Assembly: GCA_029288035.1 (NCBI GenBank)
Contig: JARFPZ010000613.1
Coordinates: 1-32,143 of the forward strand
Direction: 5' to 3'
Origin: Desulfosarcina sp.
GTDB lineage: Bacteria; Desulfobacterota; Desulfobacteria; Desulfobacterales; JAFDCJ01
Length of the DNA stretch: 32,143 nt
In this document: piece by piece, positions 8,948 to 17,234 of the stretch
Layout of the letters: each line of letters opens with the position of its first letter
How positions within the stretch are numbered: the stretch's first letter is position 1
The notes under the pieces: generated by a model
Told to the model about the DNA's origin: nothing
Databases searched by the model: none
What the model saw: only the letters and a program-made list of their open reading frames with translations
Translations under genes and position numbers: made by a program

Positions 8948-9268
8948 ATGACGCCTTATGAGGAGAAAAGGAAGTATAAACGATACGAACTCAAAACCCG
9001 AGTTATATATGCCTATCAGGATTCCGACCAGTTTACAAAAGCCCAAATGTGCAACTATTGCGAAGGCGGTATGTGCATTGAAGCCTCCAATGCAATTGAG
9101 CCGGGATCTAACATATACGTTATGATGGAAAATTTTTCCCCGGATCCAATTGATGCTGAATTCTATGACGGCTATCGTGCTGAAGTTCGGTGGTGCAGGA
9201 ATATATCCCTTGAAAATAACAACGAATTTAAAGTTGGGGTAAAATACTATAAAACTATTATCAAGTAG
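8948..9268 (+). CDS. PilZ domain protein (c-di-GMP binding)
   Basis: 106 residues, essentially a single PilZ domain. The N-terminal arginine-rich switch KRKYKRYELKTRV carries an RxxxR-like arrangement and is followed by a beta strand. NYCEGGMCIEA stands where the (D/N)xSxxG motif normally lies, with Cys replacing the usual Ser, which could weaken or alter ligand binding. VRWCRN...FKVGVKYY matches the final strands (usually GV.F). PilZ domains bind cyclic di-GMP and transmit it to motility, exopolysaccharide or transcription machinery; there is no effector domain here. AGGAGG lies upstream (8938-8943), slightly close to ATG 8948. The ATG at 8944 gives only five codons. It is monocistronic. Confidence 0.8.
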   Translation: MTPYEEKRKYKRYELKTRVIYAYQDSDQFTKAQMCNYCEGGMCIEASNAIEPGSNIYVMMENFSPDPIDAEFYDGYRAEVRWCRNISLENNNEFKVGVKYYKTIIK

Positions 9269-9618
9269 ACCATCAAAATGGCCGACCCATTTATTCTGTC
9301 CTAGTGACGACTTTTTGAAAAAACTCCTTTTTTATACGCTAAGGCTTCCAGGTATCTATTTTCTGATAACTCTGGGTATCCTGCTTGATTTCATCCTCCA
9401 ATTGCCTTTTCTGGTCATCTGCTCCGTTGAAAATTTGTATCACAGGCGGATTCGCTAATATGTGACGCCATACTCGCGTAGGCATCATCGCTTGATAGGT
9501 AAACATGGGGGATGAGAAGTTTCTCTCATTCTATAAACCATAATCCCGCGGATTGCAATGGAATTGAGAAAAACTGCCGGGGACGGGTCAAAGGCAATGT
9601 CCATTATCATAGGTTGTT
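9269..9618. other. Intergenic region, no convincing gene
   Basis: The 350 bases between two convergent genes contain only a 55-codon minus-strand ORF (9339-9506; product ends KIDTWKP) without a clear ribosome site. It could be a remnant or a small gene too short to judge. No strong terminator or repeat was recognised. Confidence 0.35.
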
Positions 9619-9831
9619 TTAATCATTGATCAGCAAGAGGATGATCGGCAGACTCAGTGCCGCAAGTATGATTAAACCCGGTAAGGATACATAAGGTTTG
9701 TACCACGGTTGCTCATTCACTTTTGCTTTTTTGACTTCGCTCAAGAACCAGTTCCCGACAATGATGGCAGCAACCAGAACAGCGACATATTTAATAAGCT
9801 TGAGTAGATTTAATCCATCCATGGTTGTCAT
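9619..9831 (-). CDS. Small membrane protein, two transmembrane segments
   Basis: 70 residues. The sequence has two hydrophobic helices, residues ~11-28 (LIKYVAVLVAAIIVGNWF) and ~50-67 (PGLIILAALSLPIILLLI). They are joined by a charged loop (SEVKKAKVNEQPWYKPY). This composition is unlikely for a shadow ORF, and no larger gene overlaps it on either strand. A weak GA/GG-rich stretch precedes the ATG. I do not recognise a family, so the function is unknown. Its neighbours are a PilZ protein and a tRNA, neither suggestive. Confidence 0.55.
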   Translation of the reverse strand: MTTMDGLNLLKLIKYVAVLVAAIIVGNWFLSEVKKAKVNEQPWYKPYVSLPGLIILAALSLPIILLLIND

Positions 9832-9982
9832 ATCCCAATCCGAATAAACCGGAATTGGCTATTGAAATTTTTATATTTTATTGTATAGTGGGGTCGTTGG
9901 TACCGAGGATTTAAAAGCTAACATACGGTAAGGCAGCCTGTTAACGAAATCTGAATCAGATCAATCTTGCCCCGGCTGAGCC

Positions 9983-10022
9983 GCCTGTTCCTATATTTGC
10001 GACCGAAAGGCTCGTCGCAGGC
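9983..10022. other. Stable hairpin of unknown role
   Basis: GCGAC (9999-10003) pairs with GTCGC (10014-10018) around a CGAAAGGCTC loop. GCCT (9983-9986) can extend the stem with AGGC (10019-10022) across a one-sided bulge. It lies between the membrane-protein gene and tRNA-Arg. It has no T-run, so it is not a standard terminator. Confidence 0.3.
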
Positions 10023-10108
10023 AGAACCAGATCCTGAGAGAGTAAATTGGCTATTGCAATTACGAATTTATGGCTTTAAGTTCGGCGTCAGGACCTAAGG
10101 TTCAGGGC

Positions 10109-10185
<77 letters not shown>

Positions 10186-10279
10186 ACATGGTTGAAGCCA
10201 TATCATAGCTGCCGTGTTCTGTCCATAAGTAAATTGTTGCCGGATCCTGCGATTGGTGCCATTTTGCCGATCTTGATTT

Positions 10280-10290
10280 TATAATATAAT
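10280..10290 (+). promoter_or_regulatory. Candidate -10 region of rpoH
   Basis: Two overlapping TATAAT hexamers (10280-10285 and 10285-10290) lie about 40-50 bases upstream of the rpoH start. The best -35 with 17-base spacing to the second is TTTTGC, which is weak. Promoter assignment is inference. Confidence 0.4.
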
Positions 10291-10330
10291 GAACGATAGT
10301 TAAATTTATCCATTCAAGCGGACTGAGTTT

Positions 10331-11296
10331 ATGAAGAAAAAAACCGCCATTAAAAAGAAAGCAACAAAAAAGCCGGTTGTAAAGAATGCGGCGACTTCAA
10401 ACAAGCGTCGGCGTTCCTCAACGGAGCGTTCTGCTGATAAAGCTCTGGTAAAGTTCGATCCGCTTCAACGTTATCTAACGGAAATCAGCAATTACAAATT
10501 GCTGACTAGAGAGCAGGAAAAGGAGCTGGGCTTTCAAGTCAGAGAACATGGTGATAAGCAGGCTGCATATCGGCTGGTTACCTCCAATCTGAGGCTTGTC
10601 GTAAAAATTGCCCTGGAATTTCAGCGAGTTTGGATGCAAAATCTACTGGATCTTATTCAGGAAGGTAACATCGGCTTGATGCAGGCTGTCAAAAAGTTTG
10701 ATCCTTATAAAAATGTAAAATTTTCTTACTATGCCTCCTTTTGGATAAAGGCATACATATTAAAGTTTATTATGGATAATTGGCGCCTGGTTAAAATCGG
10801 AACGACCCAAGGACAGCGTAAATTAATTTTCAAACTGAAAAAGGAAAAACAGAAATTAATTGATATGGGCTTTGAACCGAAGCCCAAACTTCTTTCGGAA
10901 AGGCTGGGTGTTTCCGAAAGAGAAATTGTCGATATGGACCAGCGTCTGGATGGCTGGGATGTTTCACTGGACGCTCCGTTAAAGGAAGATTCAGATACGG
11001 AACGAATCGAATTTTTGAGCACTGCAACTGAATCCATCGAGGATCAAGTCTCCAAAAAAGAGATTGAAGCCCTGTTGCATAACAAAATTGTCGAATTCAG
11101 AAAAAAAATGACACCTCGCGAAATTGAGATATTCGACCTACGAATTTTTTCTGATAATCCCGTTACATTGCAAGAGATCGGAGATCGATACGGGATTTCG
11201 AGGGAACGGGTTCGCCAGGTGGAAAAAAATATCATTAAAAAGATGCGGGAATTTTTTAAAAAAGAAATCCCCGATTTTGCTTCTTACACTGAATGA
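10331..11296 (+). CDS. rpoH: RNA polymerase sigma-32-type factor (RpoH)
   Basis: 321 residues. Group 3/RpoH-type sigma-70 family factor directing transcription of heat-shock genes. Region 1.2/2.1 begins at LQRYLTEISNYKLLTREQE (~46). Region 2 core is LVVKIALEFQ...LLDLIQEGNIGLMQAVKKFDPYKNVKFSYYASFWIKAYI. The RpoH box, usually QRKLFFNLR, appears as QRKLIFKLKKEK. Region 4 has TLQEIGDRYGISRERVRQVE near 270-290. The first ~40 residues (MKKKTAIKKKATKKP...) are an unusual, very basic, probably disordered extension not present in E. coli RpoH. A tandem TATAAT lies upstream. The next gene follows after 36 bases, so the two are probably co-transcribed. Confidence 0.9.
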   Translation: MKKKTAIKKKATKKPVVKNAATSNKRRRSSTERSADKALVKFDPLQRYLTEISNYKLLTREQEKELGFQVREHGDKQAAYRLVTSNLRLVVKIALEFQRVWMQNLLDLIQEGNIGLMQAVKKFDPYKNVKFSYYASFWIKAYILKFIMDNWRLVKIGTTQGQRKLIFKLKKEKQKLIDMGFEPKPKLLSERLGVSEREIVDMDQRLDGWDVSLDAPLKEDSDTERIEFLSTATESIEDQVSKKEIEALLHNKIVEFRKKMTPREIEIFDLRIFSDNPVTLQEIGDRYGISRERVRQVEKNIIKKMREFFKKEIPDFASYTE

Positions 11297-11332
11297 AGGT
11301 ACGGTCGACGTTTTAACAGGATTATTTAACTT

Positions 11333-13045
11333 ATGAAAATTTTGCGTTTGAAGCGGATCATATTATTATCTATTTTTTGTTTTGCCGTTGGCTGTATGGT
11401 GAATCCAGCCAAACCAACCCCGTCAAAGACGGAGCCCAAGACTTTTTATGGTCCGGAAAATCAATATTATTATTTCACCGCAGCCCAGGTTCAACGTAAT
11501 AAAGGCAATCTGGACAAAGCTGTCAGCCTGCTCCAAAAAGCGATTGAAATTGTTCCAGATTCTGCTTATCTGCAACGAGAACTGGCGACGGTTTATTTGC
11601 AGAATAAGGAAAATGACAAAGCTATCGAGGTATTGGAGGGGGTGCTGCAAAAAAATCCCAACGATTTAAAATCACTCATAATATACGGTGGTATCAAACA
11701 GGTTCGCAAAGAATCCGATGATGCTATTGTTATATATGAAAAAATACTGTCTATCGATCCCAAACAACAAAGAATTTATGCAATGCTGGGCGGTCTGTAC
11801 ATGGAAAATGGAAACCTTGAGCGCGCTGCAGAGGTTTTCAATCGGGAACTTGAAAATTTTCCCGGATCTTATACCGGACATTTTTATCTCGGTAGAATTT
11901 ACGCCAAACAGGGCAAATTGAAAGAAGCGGAGACAAAGTTTCGCAAAGCACTTGAATTAAAACCTGATCGTTCCGAACCAGGATTTGAACTTGTCGAAAT
12001 TTACAAGACGCGGAAGGAAACCAAAAAAGTCATTGGACTATACCAAGAAATTCTCCGGAGAAACCCTGCCAATGTACGGGCAGCCATGGAACTCGGGTAT
12101 TATTATCATCAGCGGGGAATGAAAAAAGAGGCTGAAAAATATCTGGCCAAACTGGGGCTGAGAAGTCAGAATGAATTTGAGGTTATCATCAACGTTATTC
12201 AATTGTACATTGACTTCAAAAAATTTGACGATGCCCTGGTTGTCATTAACGGAATGCTAAAGGGCAACCCGGATAACCCTGATATTCATCACCTGGCGGG
12301 CATATCTTATTATGGAATTAAAGACAATGACATGGCACTTTTTCATTTTGAAAAAGTAACACAAACGTCTAGGTTTTTCCAGGATGCCGTGGTGCATGTG
12401 GCCTTCATATATCAAGATCAGCAAAATAACGAAAAAGCAATCCAATTCTTAAGTTCAGCCATCGCCAAAGATCCGGAAAATCCTGATTTTAAATATTACT
12501 TAGGCACTTTTTATGAAGAGACCGAAGATTACATAAATGCCGAGGATAACATTAAAAAAGCCATTGAAATCGATCCTGACAATCCCCGCTATTACTTTCG
12601 TTTAGGGGTCGTATATGACAAATGGAATAAAAAAGATGCCTCCATCGAGACCATGCAAAAGGTCATCGCCCTCGATCCCAAACATGCCAATGCATTAAAT
12701 TACCTTGGTTACACCTATGCTGATTTAGGCCGGAATCTGGATGAAGCCGAGCGTTTGATCAAAGAAGCCTTAAAGTTCAAGCCCAACGATGGCTACATCA
12801 CCGATAGTCTGGGGTGGGTCTATTATAAAAAGGGACAGTTTGACAAAGCTCTTGAATATATAAAAAAAGCCGTTGAATTAGTGCCTGATGACCCCATCAT
12901 GCTGGAACATATGGGCGACGTTTACCGGAAGCTGAATGATAAACCGAACGCTTTGAAATTTTACCAGAAATCTCTGAAAGTTAAAGAAAAGGATAAAGAA
13001 GCGTTAGAAGAAAAGATCCGGCAACTCAACCCGACCGGCTCATGA
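11333..13045 (+). CDS. TPR-repeat lipoprotein
   Basis: 570 residues. The N-terminus has a lipoprotein signal peptide with lipobox FAVGC (Cys21), so it is probably anchored to the outer membrane, periplasmic side. The rest is almost entirely tetratricopeptide repeats, roughly a dozen 34-residue units. Examples are YFTAAQVQRNKGNLDKAVSLL, GHFYLGRIYAKQGKLKEAE and DSLGWVYYKKGQFDKALEYI near the C-terminus. TPR arrays are protein-protein interaction scaffolds. The family is common in deltaproteobacteria beside the LolB-like gene that follows at 13185. The start follows rpoH by 36 bases with no terminator between them, and a strong terminator follows at 13113. The specific partner is unknown. Confidence 0.88.
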   Translation: MKILRLKRIILLSIFCFAVGCMVNPAKPTPSKTEPKTFYGPENQYYYFTAAQVQRNKGNLDKAVSLLQKAIEIVPDSAYLQRELATVYLQNKENDKAIEVLEGVLQKNPNDLKSLIIYGGIKQVRKESDDAIVIYEKILSIDPKQQRIYAMLGGLYMENGNLERAAEVFNRELENFPGSYTGHFYLGRIYAKQGKLKEAETKFRKALELKPDRSEPGFELVEIYKTRKETKKVIGLYQEILRRNPANVRAAMELGYYYHQRGMKKEAEKYLAKLGLRSQNEFEVIINVIQLYIDFKKFDDALVVINGMLKGNPDNPDIHHLAGISYYGIKDNDMALFHFEKVTQTSRFFQDAVVHVAFIYQDQQNNEKAIQFLSSAIAKDPENPDFKYYLGTFYEETEDYINAEDNIKKAIEIDPDNPRYYFRLGVVYDKWNKKDASIETMQKVIALDPKHANALNYLGYTYADLGRNLDEAERLIKEALKFKPNDGYITDSLGWVYYKKGQFDKALEYIKKAVELVPDDPIMLEHMGDVYRKLNDKPNALKFYQKSLKVKEKDKEALEEKIRQLNPTGS

Positions 13046-13112
13046 TAACGATGGTTATCGGTTAAGATCGGACAAGTTGCGAATCCAGCAGACCCATTCC
13101 CCACCTATGGCG

Positions 13113-13138
13113 CCACAGGCTGAATACCTGTGGTTTTT
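13113..13138 (+). terminator. Rho-independent terminator after the rpoH-TPR unit
   Basis: CCACAGG (13113-13119) and CCTGTGG (13127-13133) form a perfect 7-bp GC-rich stem with a 7-base loop, followed directly by TTTTT. It lies 68 bases after the TPR gene and before the LolB-like gene, so it should end or attenuate the upstream transcript. Confidence 0.85.
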
Positions 13139-13184
13139 ATTTGTTTGATAACGTTAATCTGATTTATATTCTGGAGACTTGCCA

Positions 13185-14000
13185 GTGCCTGAAGACGATG
13201 GGTCAATGAGAAACTCACGGCCTGATTTGCGACCTGTGTTGATCATAGTTTTAGCAGTCGTTTTGTTGGCCGCTTGTAGTAATCTTTCCCGTAAGATTTC
13301 TAAAACCGATGATTTAGCAGCTATGATGGAAGCCCGTAGGGTTCTCCTTGCTTTAAGCAGTCAAAATGAGAAGCTAATAAATTTTAAGGGTATCGGAAAA
13401 ATCAAGGTATGGCATAGCGGTAAAAAAAAAATTGATGAAAAAGTAGCATGGATCGGATCGGAAACATTTAAAATAAGTATCGTGGTATTGATATCCGGAT
13501 ATCCAGCAATTAAAATAGCCAGTGACGGAAAATGGGTCTATTATTATGAAACTCGAAAAGAGGAACCACTTTACATAAAATACCCAGCTACGGATGCAAC
13601 CCTGCAGCGCATCGTCTCGGTGCCTATTAAAATCAGCGATATTATTTCGTTATTGGCAGGTCGGACGCCACTTCGTGAACATCATTCCGCATTGTTGCAA
13701 CGACAGGATTCCGGCAACGGCTATGTCCTGACATTGAAGAAACGGTGGTATGGCGTTGTCGAAAAAATATATCTGGCAGAAGATAAAAGACAAGTCAGTC
13801 AGATCGAGTTTTTTAATCGATCCGGTTCATTGATTTATCGTGCGCGACTTGATGAGATGCAGACTGTTAACACCTATCAGATCCCCACGAAGTTGAGTAT
13901 CTCGAGCGACACGAGCATGGGTTTTCAACTCGTAGTTCAAAAGTACTGGACTGGTATTCCCGTTTTTCCTTCGATGTTTGTTCTGAGACCACCGAATTGA
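13185..14000 (+). CDS. LolB-like outer-membrane lipoprotein (DUF4292-like)
   Basis: About 271 residues from GTG 13185. GTG is chosen over the track's TTG 13179 because GGAG (13173-13176) is 8 bases away; ATG 13206 is an alternative. The signal peptide (LIIVLAVVLLAAC) ends in a lipobox with Cys31. The mature part starts with a helix and then a beta-rich fold: LINFKGIGKIKVWHSGKKK, VLISGYPAIKIASDGKWVYYY and IEFFNRSGSLIYRARL. This matches the half-barrel of LolA/LolB or DUF4292 proteins that bind lipid or lipoprotein acyl chains. LolB inserts lipoproteins into the outer membrane; whether this one does is inferred. It follows the TPR lipoprotein but sits behind a terminator. Confidence 0.75.
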   Translation: MPEDDGSMRNSRPDLRPVLIIVLAVVLLAACSNLSRKISKTDDLAAMMEARRVLLALSSQNEKLINFKGIGKIKVWHSGKKKIDEKVAWIGSETFKISIVVLISGYPAIKIASDGKWVYYYETRKEEPLYIKYPATDATLQRIVSVPIKISDIISLLAGRTPLREHHSALLQRQDSGNGYVLTLKKRWYGVVEKIYLAEDKRQVSQIEFFNRSGSLIYRARLDEMQTVNTYQIPTKLSISSDTSMGFQLVVQKYWTGIPVFPSMFVLRPPN

Positions 14001-14096
14001 AATTACGAAAAATTTATCCTGCCGTACTGAAATAAATTATTTAAAATTGATTTTAATTCAAACTAATTCATATTGTTATAGGATGCTTATTAAAGT

Positions 14097-15356
14097 ATGA
14101 TTTCAGAAATTTTAGTCATCGGGGACGAAATTCGATCCGGTGTAATGGTGGATAGCAACGCCGCTTACATTGCCCGAAAACTCAAAGAAATAGATGTCGA
14201 GGTGACTCGCCACAGTGCGATTGGTAACGATCCGACTGATATCATCAATATTTTAAAAGAGATTAGTCAACGATCTAATATTGCGGTGGTAATCGATGGC
14301 CAGAGTCTTATCGGTGAGAATCTAAAAGCCGCTGCAGCAGCTAAAGTGAAAGATGTGTCTATGAGCGTAGATACCCAAGCATTGGTATCGATGGAAAATC
14401 ATTTTAAAGCCCATAGCCGACCACTGACGCATTTTAATAAAAAAAAGGCTATGCTGCTGCCCTCCGGCACGCGCTGTCTCAGGAACCTCGTCGGTGAATC
14501 TTCCGACTTTCATTTTAAAATTGAACAATGTGATTTTTTCTTTTTACCCGGAGTTCCTTCAGAAATGCGTCAAATGCTGCAGGAACAGGTAATTCCTTGG
14601 ATCAGGAAAATACAGAAAACGACCACGGACGTTCGTTTGATCAAAACTTTTTCAACTTTTGGTTTGACAGAATCTGCCATGGTTGATCATGTGGACGATT
14701 TCAATCAGCTATTTCCCCAGATAGAGCTTAGTTTCCGCACAAATTTTCCTGGCATTCAAGTAAATCTCTATACACGCGGGACTGATGAAGGGGACGTGCG
14801 TGTGCAAATGGAAGCGGCCAACCAATGGGTTTACCGGAAGCTGGGAAATAAGATAATTTCAGATATCGGTGAGTCGATTGAAAAAGTGGTGGGCGATCTT
14901 TTAGGACGGAAACAGGCTCATCTGGCGGTTGCTGAAAGCTGCACGGGAGGGCTTATCGCTGACTTGCTTACCAATGTACCGGGAAGTTCGGATTATTTTG
15001 TTTTCTCGGCCGTCACATATTCCAATCAGCTGAAAATGAAAATCCTTGGAGTGACAGCCCAGACCTTAGACAGATACGGTGCCGTATCCGAACAAACCGC
15101 CAAAGAAATGGCCCATGGAGTTCAACAGATCTCCGATACAACCTATGGGCTTTCAGTCAGCGGTATTGCGGGCCCCGGGGGTGCCACGATTGGTAAACCT
15201 GTGGGAACGGTTTGCATCGGTCTTGCCTCTTCTGATTTCGTCCGAGGTCATCGGTTCTGTTATAAATTTAACGACCGCTGGATGAACAAGTACATTTTTG
15301 CGACAACCGCTCTCGACTTGTTAAGGCAGGAACTATTAGGAATTCCGCACGGATGA
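14097..15356 (+). CDS. cinA: CinA family protein with degenerate N-terminal domain
   Basis: 419 residues, the full length for CinA. The N-terminal MoCF-like (COG1058) domain starts ISEILVIGDEIRSGVMVDSNAAYIARKL, in place of the usual GDELL.G...N.N..YL. The normally invariant GGLGPTxDD motif is missing; VVIDGQSLIGENLKAAA stands there. FLPGVPSEMRQML is kept. The C-terminal PncC domain, from about residue 260, is well conserved: AVAESCTGGLIADLLTNVPGSS, FVFSAVTYSNQLK and VSGIAGPGGATIGKPVGTV. PncC deamidates nicotinamide mononucleotide for NAD salvage. So the amidase is probably active while the N-terminal pyrophosphatase is probably not. It overlaps the next ORF by 4 bases (ATGA). Confidence 0.88.
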   Translation: MISEILVIGDEIRSGVMVDSNAAYIARKLKEIDVEVTRHSAIGNDPTDIINILKEISQRSNIAVVIDGQSLIGENLKAAAAAKVKDVSMSVDTQALVSMENHFKAHSRPLTHFNKKKAMLLPSGTRCLRNLVGESSDFHFKIEQCDFFFLPGVPSEMRQMLQEQVIPWIRKIQKTTTDVRLIKTFSTFGLTESAMVDHVDDFNQLFPQIELSFRTNFPGIQVNLYTRGTDEGDVRVQMEAANQWVYRKLGNKIISDIGESIEKVVGDLLGRKQAHLAVAESCTGGLIADLLTNVPGSSDYFVFSAVTYSNQLKMKILGVTAQTLDRYGAVSEQTAKEMAHGVQQISDTTYGLSVSGIAGPGGATIGKPVGTVCIGLASSDFVRGHRFCYKFNDRWMNKYIFATTALDLLRQELLGIPHG

Positions 15357-15607
15357 TGATTTTATATATTGGAAGCGGTATTCTGTTATTGTTCCTTGTT
15401 TTCAGCTTGTTTCTTACCTATCTCGTTCAACAAATTCCACGCCAATTAGTGCACGACCCACCGGATTGGGGCAACACAATTGATTCCAAAATTTCTGCTG
15501 CTGACGTTAAAGATGCCGGCGATGATAATCCATGGAGAAAAAGACCGGCGTTTTCCGCTGCAATTCGCTTAGAAGCTAAAAAACAGTTTTACACCAAATC
15601 AGGTTGA
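15353..15607 (+). CDS. Small membrane-anchored ORF, possibly truncated
   Basis: 84 codons starting in an ATGA overlap with the cinA stop, an arrangement typical of translational coupling. Residues 3-24 are one strong hydrophobic helix (ILYIGSGILLLFLVFSLFLTYL), followed by a short proline- and aspartate-containing segment (QIPRQLVHDPPDW). The helix plus this segment resembles the start of some membrane-anchored alpha/beta hydrolases, which would make this a C-terminally truncated remnant. No continuation of a hydrolase was found in the downstream frames, so that idea is weak. Function is unknown. The real-gene call rests on the overlap and the hydrophobic N-terminus. Confidence 0.5.
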   Translation: MMILYIGSGILLLFLVFSLFLTYLVQQIPRQLVHDPPDWGNTIDSKISAADVKDAGDDNPWRKRPAFSAAIRLEAKKQFYTKSG

Positions 15608-15790
15608 GCTGCATGTTGCACCCGGTGCAGGTCACAGCGACTCCAGTAAGACGCCTGGTTACCAACCGGCGGTGAAATCGTTTTTGGATCGGCGCATGCA
15701 GACCGAAATAGGTAAGTGACGCGGGCCGGACGATCCATTGATGACAGCGTCTGTCCGGAGGGAGAAGACGGCCAACCGATCATGGAAGAT
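15608..15790 (+). other. GC-rich structured stretch with weak FMN-riboswitch resemblance
   Basis: This stretch is GC-richer than its surroundings. It contains ACCGGCGGT (near 15667) and, further on, TGTCCGGAGGGAGAAGAC (near 15750). These resemble two conserved blocks of the RFN/FMN element (ACCGGCGGT and AGTCCGGATGGGAGAAGA). However, the P1 pairing expected for an RFN element is not visible, and no plus-strand gene follows: the next gene is the 3' end of lptA on the opposite strand. If genuine, it is an orphan or decayed riboswitch; chance resemblance is quite possible. Confidence 0.25.
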
Positions 15791-15843
15791 TTTTCTTGAT
15801 ATCTTAGACAGATTGTTTGTCTGATCCCGAGGACCGAGACTGC

Positions 15844-16455
15844 TTATTGTTTAGGCTTTTCTAACATAAGTTCATCCGAGGTTTCACTTTTAGTAAAGAA
15901 TTCTGCCTTTATGCGTTTGTTTTTACCGCCTAGCACCTTAATCCGTCCGTCTTTTTGATAAAGTATAATTTTAGATCCGGTAATGGAATTTTTACCGTTA
16001 ATTACCGTAGAATTTTCGCCGATCAAAACAATCGTCATGGATGCCGTATCATATTCCAGCTTTTCAGCCTTTGCGATAAATTGTTCCGACGTAATGTTAA
16101 CATTGCCGGTAGCAACAATTTTTTTCAAAATCTCTTCATCGTTTTGCTCTTTTTCGGAATTCAATAATTCCCCCTTGTAATAAATCCTCAATTTATCAGA
16201 GGTAATCACATAATCCGCCTGGATTGCCTTTACATTGCCAATAAATTCAGCAAATTTTGCCTTATTATCTGAATCCAACTGTTCGGCGGTTATTACTATG
16301 GGCATATTTTTCGATTTTGTATCGGATCTCTCAGTCTTTGAACTGTCAGCTGCAAATGCTGCAACCGAAACAAGCGTTGTATTTGCTATAATGCCAATTG
16401 TCCAAAGCAGTACTATTTTAACGATTGTTAACTTAACAAATTGTAACTGTTGCAC
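15844..16455 (-). CDS. lptA: LptA/OstA-type LPS transport periplasmic protein
   Basis: About 203 residues from GTG 16455, with AGGAGG four bases upstream. The track's start at 16494 is a TTG without a ribosome site. A signal peptide (IVKIVLLWTIGIIANTTLVSVAAFA-AD) is followed by an OstA/LptA beta-jellyroll domain. Its signature segments are PIVITAEQLDSDNKAKFAEFIGNVKA, VITSDKLRIYYKG, KIVATGNVNITSEQFIAKAEKLEYD and SITGSKIILYQKDGRIKVLGG. LptA bridges LptC in the inner membrane to LptD in the outer membrane and carries LPS across the periplasm. It usually lies beside lptB and lptC; neither is adjacent here, so the lpt genes are dispersed. The assignment is clear from sequence. Confidence 0.88.
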   Translation of the reverse strand: MQQLQFVKLTIVKIVLLWTIGIIANTTLVSVAAFAADSSKTERSDTKSKNMPIVITAEQLDSDNKAKFAEFIGNVKAIQADYVITSDKLRIYYKGELLNSEKEQNDEEILKKIVATGNVNITSEQFIAKAEKLEYDTASMTIVLIGENSTVINGKNSITGSKIILYQKDGRIKVLGGKNKRIKAEFFTKSETSDELMLEKPKQ

Positions 16456-16963
16456 AAGACCTCCTGAAAAATGGGAATATATTATTCCCAACAACTCTGA
16501 GAGAACGATAAAGAAATGTGCCCTCTGCAGCTCATTGACACCGAATATATCACAATAAATTGGATTCTCTTAACAAAAAAAAGATAATTTCTAAAATTCA
16601 AGTGTTGGCATGCCGCTGACGAACAATTTTTCCTTGCATCGTTATGTCATAAAGAATATAATGTTTCAAATACGATCACACCTTGCAGACGTTTTTCCTT
16701 CTGGTTTAGGGATGTCTCTTTTGCTCAAATAATCATGTCAATCCGGATACCAACCCCCTTGTTCGGCGATATGTTTATGACTGATATTATACTGCCTAAA
16801 AGCGCATTATCTACCCTATCGGGAAGTTGTAAATGAACTATTTTATTCGCAAGACCTCAGTTTTATAAGCGGTCCGGTTTCGTTCTGAAGGAAAAAAGCA
16901 TATGTTTAGCTGGCAGCCTGAAGTTTGGAACCGCGAAGAATCTAAAAGATGGAGGATGGCACC
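16456..16963. other. Long divergent intergenic region between lptA and cold-shock gene
   Basis: About 500 AT-rich bases separate the two divergent genes and should contain the lptA promoter and a long untranslated leader for the cold-shock gene, as is common for csp mRNAs. I could not place a cold-box or convincing promoter hexamers. No protein-like ORF is present. Confidence 0.4.
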
Positions 16964-17164
16964 ATGGCCAATGGAATTGTCAAATGGTTTAATGAACGCA
17001 AAGGTTACGGTTTTATTGAGCAGGATGAGGGTCCGGATGTATTTGTTCATCATTCAGGTATCAATGCGACCGGTTTCAAATCACTTAATGAAGGTGACCG
17101 GGTAAGCTTCGACATAGAAGAGGGACAAAAAGGTCCCCGAGCGGTAAATGTCACAGTAGTTTGA
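16964..17164 (+). CDS. Cold-shock domain protein (CspA family)
   Basis: 66 residues, one cold-shock domain. The start is set at ATG 16964 ([18 protein letters not shown]), with GGAGG about 9 bases upstream. The track's earlier ATG at 16949 lies just before that ribosome site. The RNA-binding motifs RNP1 (KGYGFI) and RNP2 (VFVHHSGI) are intact, as is the C-terminal strand GPRAVNVTV. Members are OB-fold single-stranded nucleic acid chaperones that melt mRNA structure in the cold or during growth transitions. The gene is monocistronic with a long upstream leader and a likely bidirectional terminator after it. Confidence 0.93.
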   Translation: MANGIVKWFNERKGYGFIEQDEGPDVFVHHSGINATGFKSLNEGDRVSFDIEEGQKGPRAVNVTVV

Positions 17165-17181
17165 GTGTCTGACCGGGAGAC

Positions 17182-17218
17182 AAAAAGAGCATTTCCGTTT
17201 ATAATGGAACGTCTTTTT
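17182..17218. terminator. Probable bidirectional terminator between csp gene and khpA
   Basis: AAAAAGA (17182-17188) and TCTTTTT (17212-17218) flank an imperfect stem with TTCC/GGAA. The A-tract on one side and T-tract on the other suit termination of both convergent genes. The stem is imperfect, so confidence is moderate. Confidence 0.45.
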
Positions 17219-17234
17219 CTTGCGTGATCACCCG

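Noticed and set aside
9339-9506. 55-codon minus-strand ORF ending KIDTWKP
   Set aside because: Its composition looks partly protein-like, but it has no ribosome site and no recognised family, so it is too short to call.
15589-15783. 64-codon minus-strand ORF
   Set aside because: It lies in the GC-rich structured stretch, where long ORFs occur by chance, and has no ribosome site or family.
15808-15830. Hairpin AGACA...TGTCT after lptA as a terminator
   Set aside because: The stem is only about five pairs, and there is no T-run on the lptA strand.
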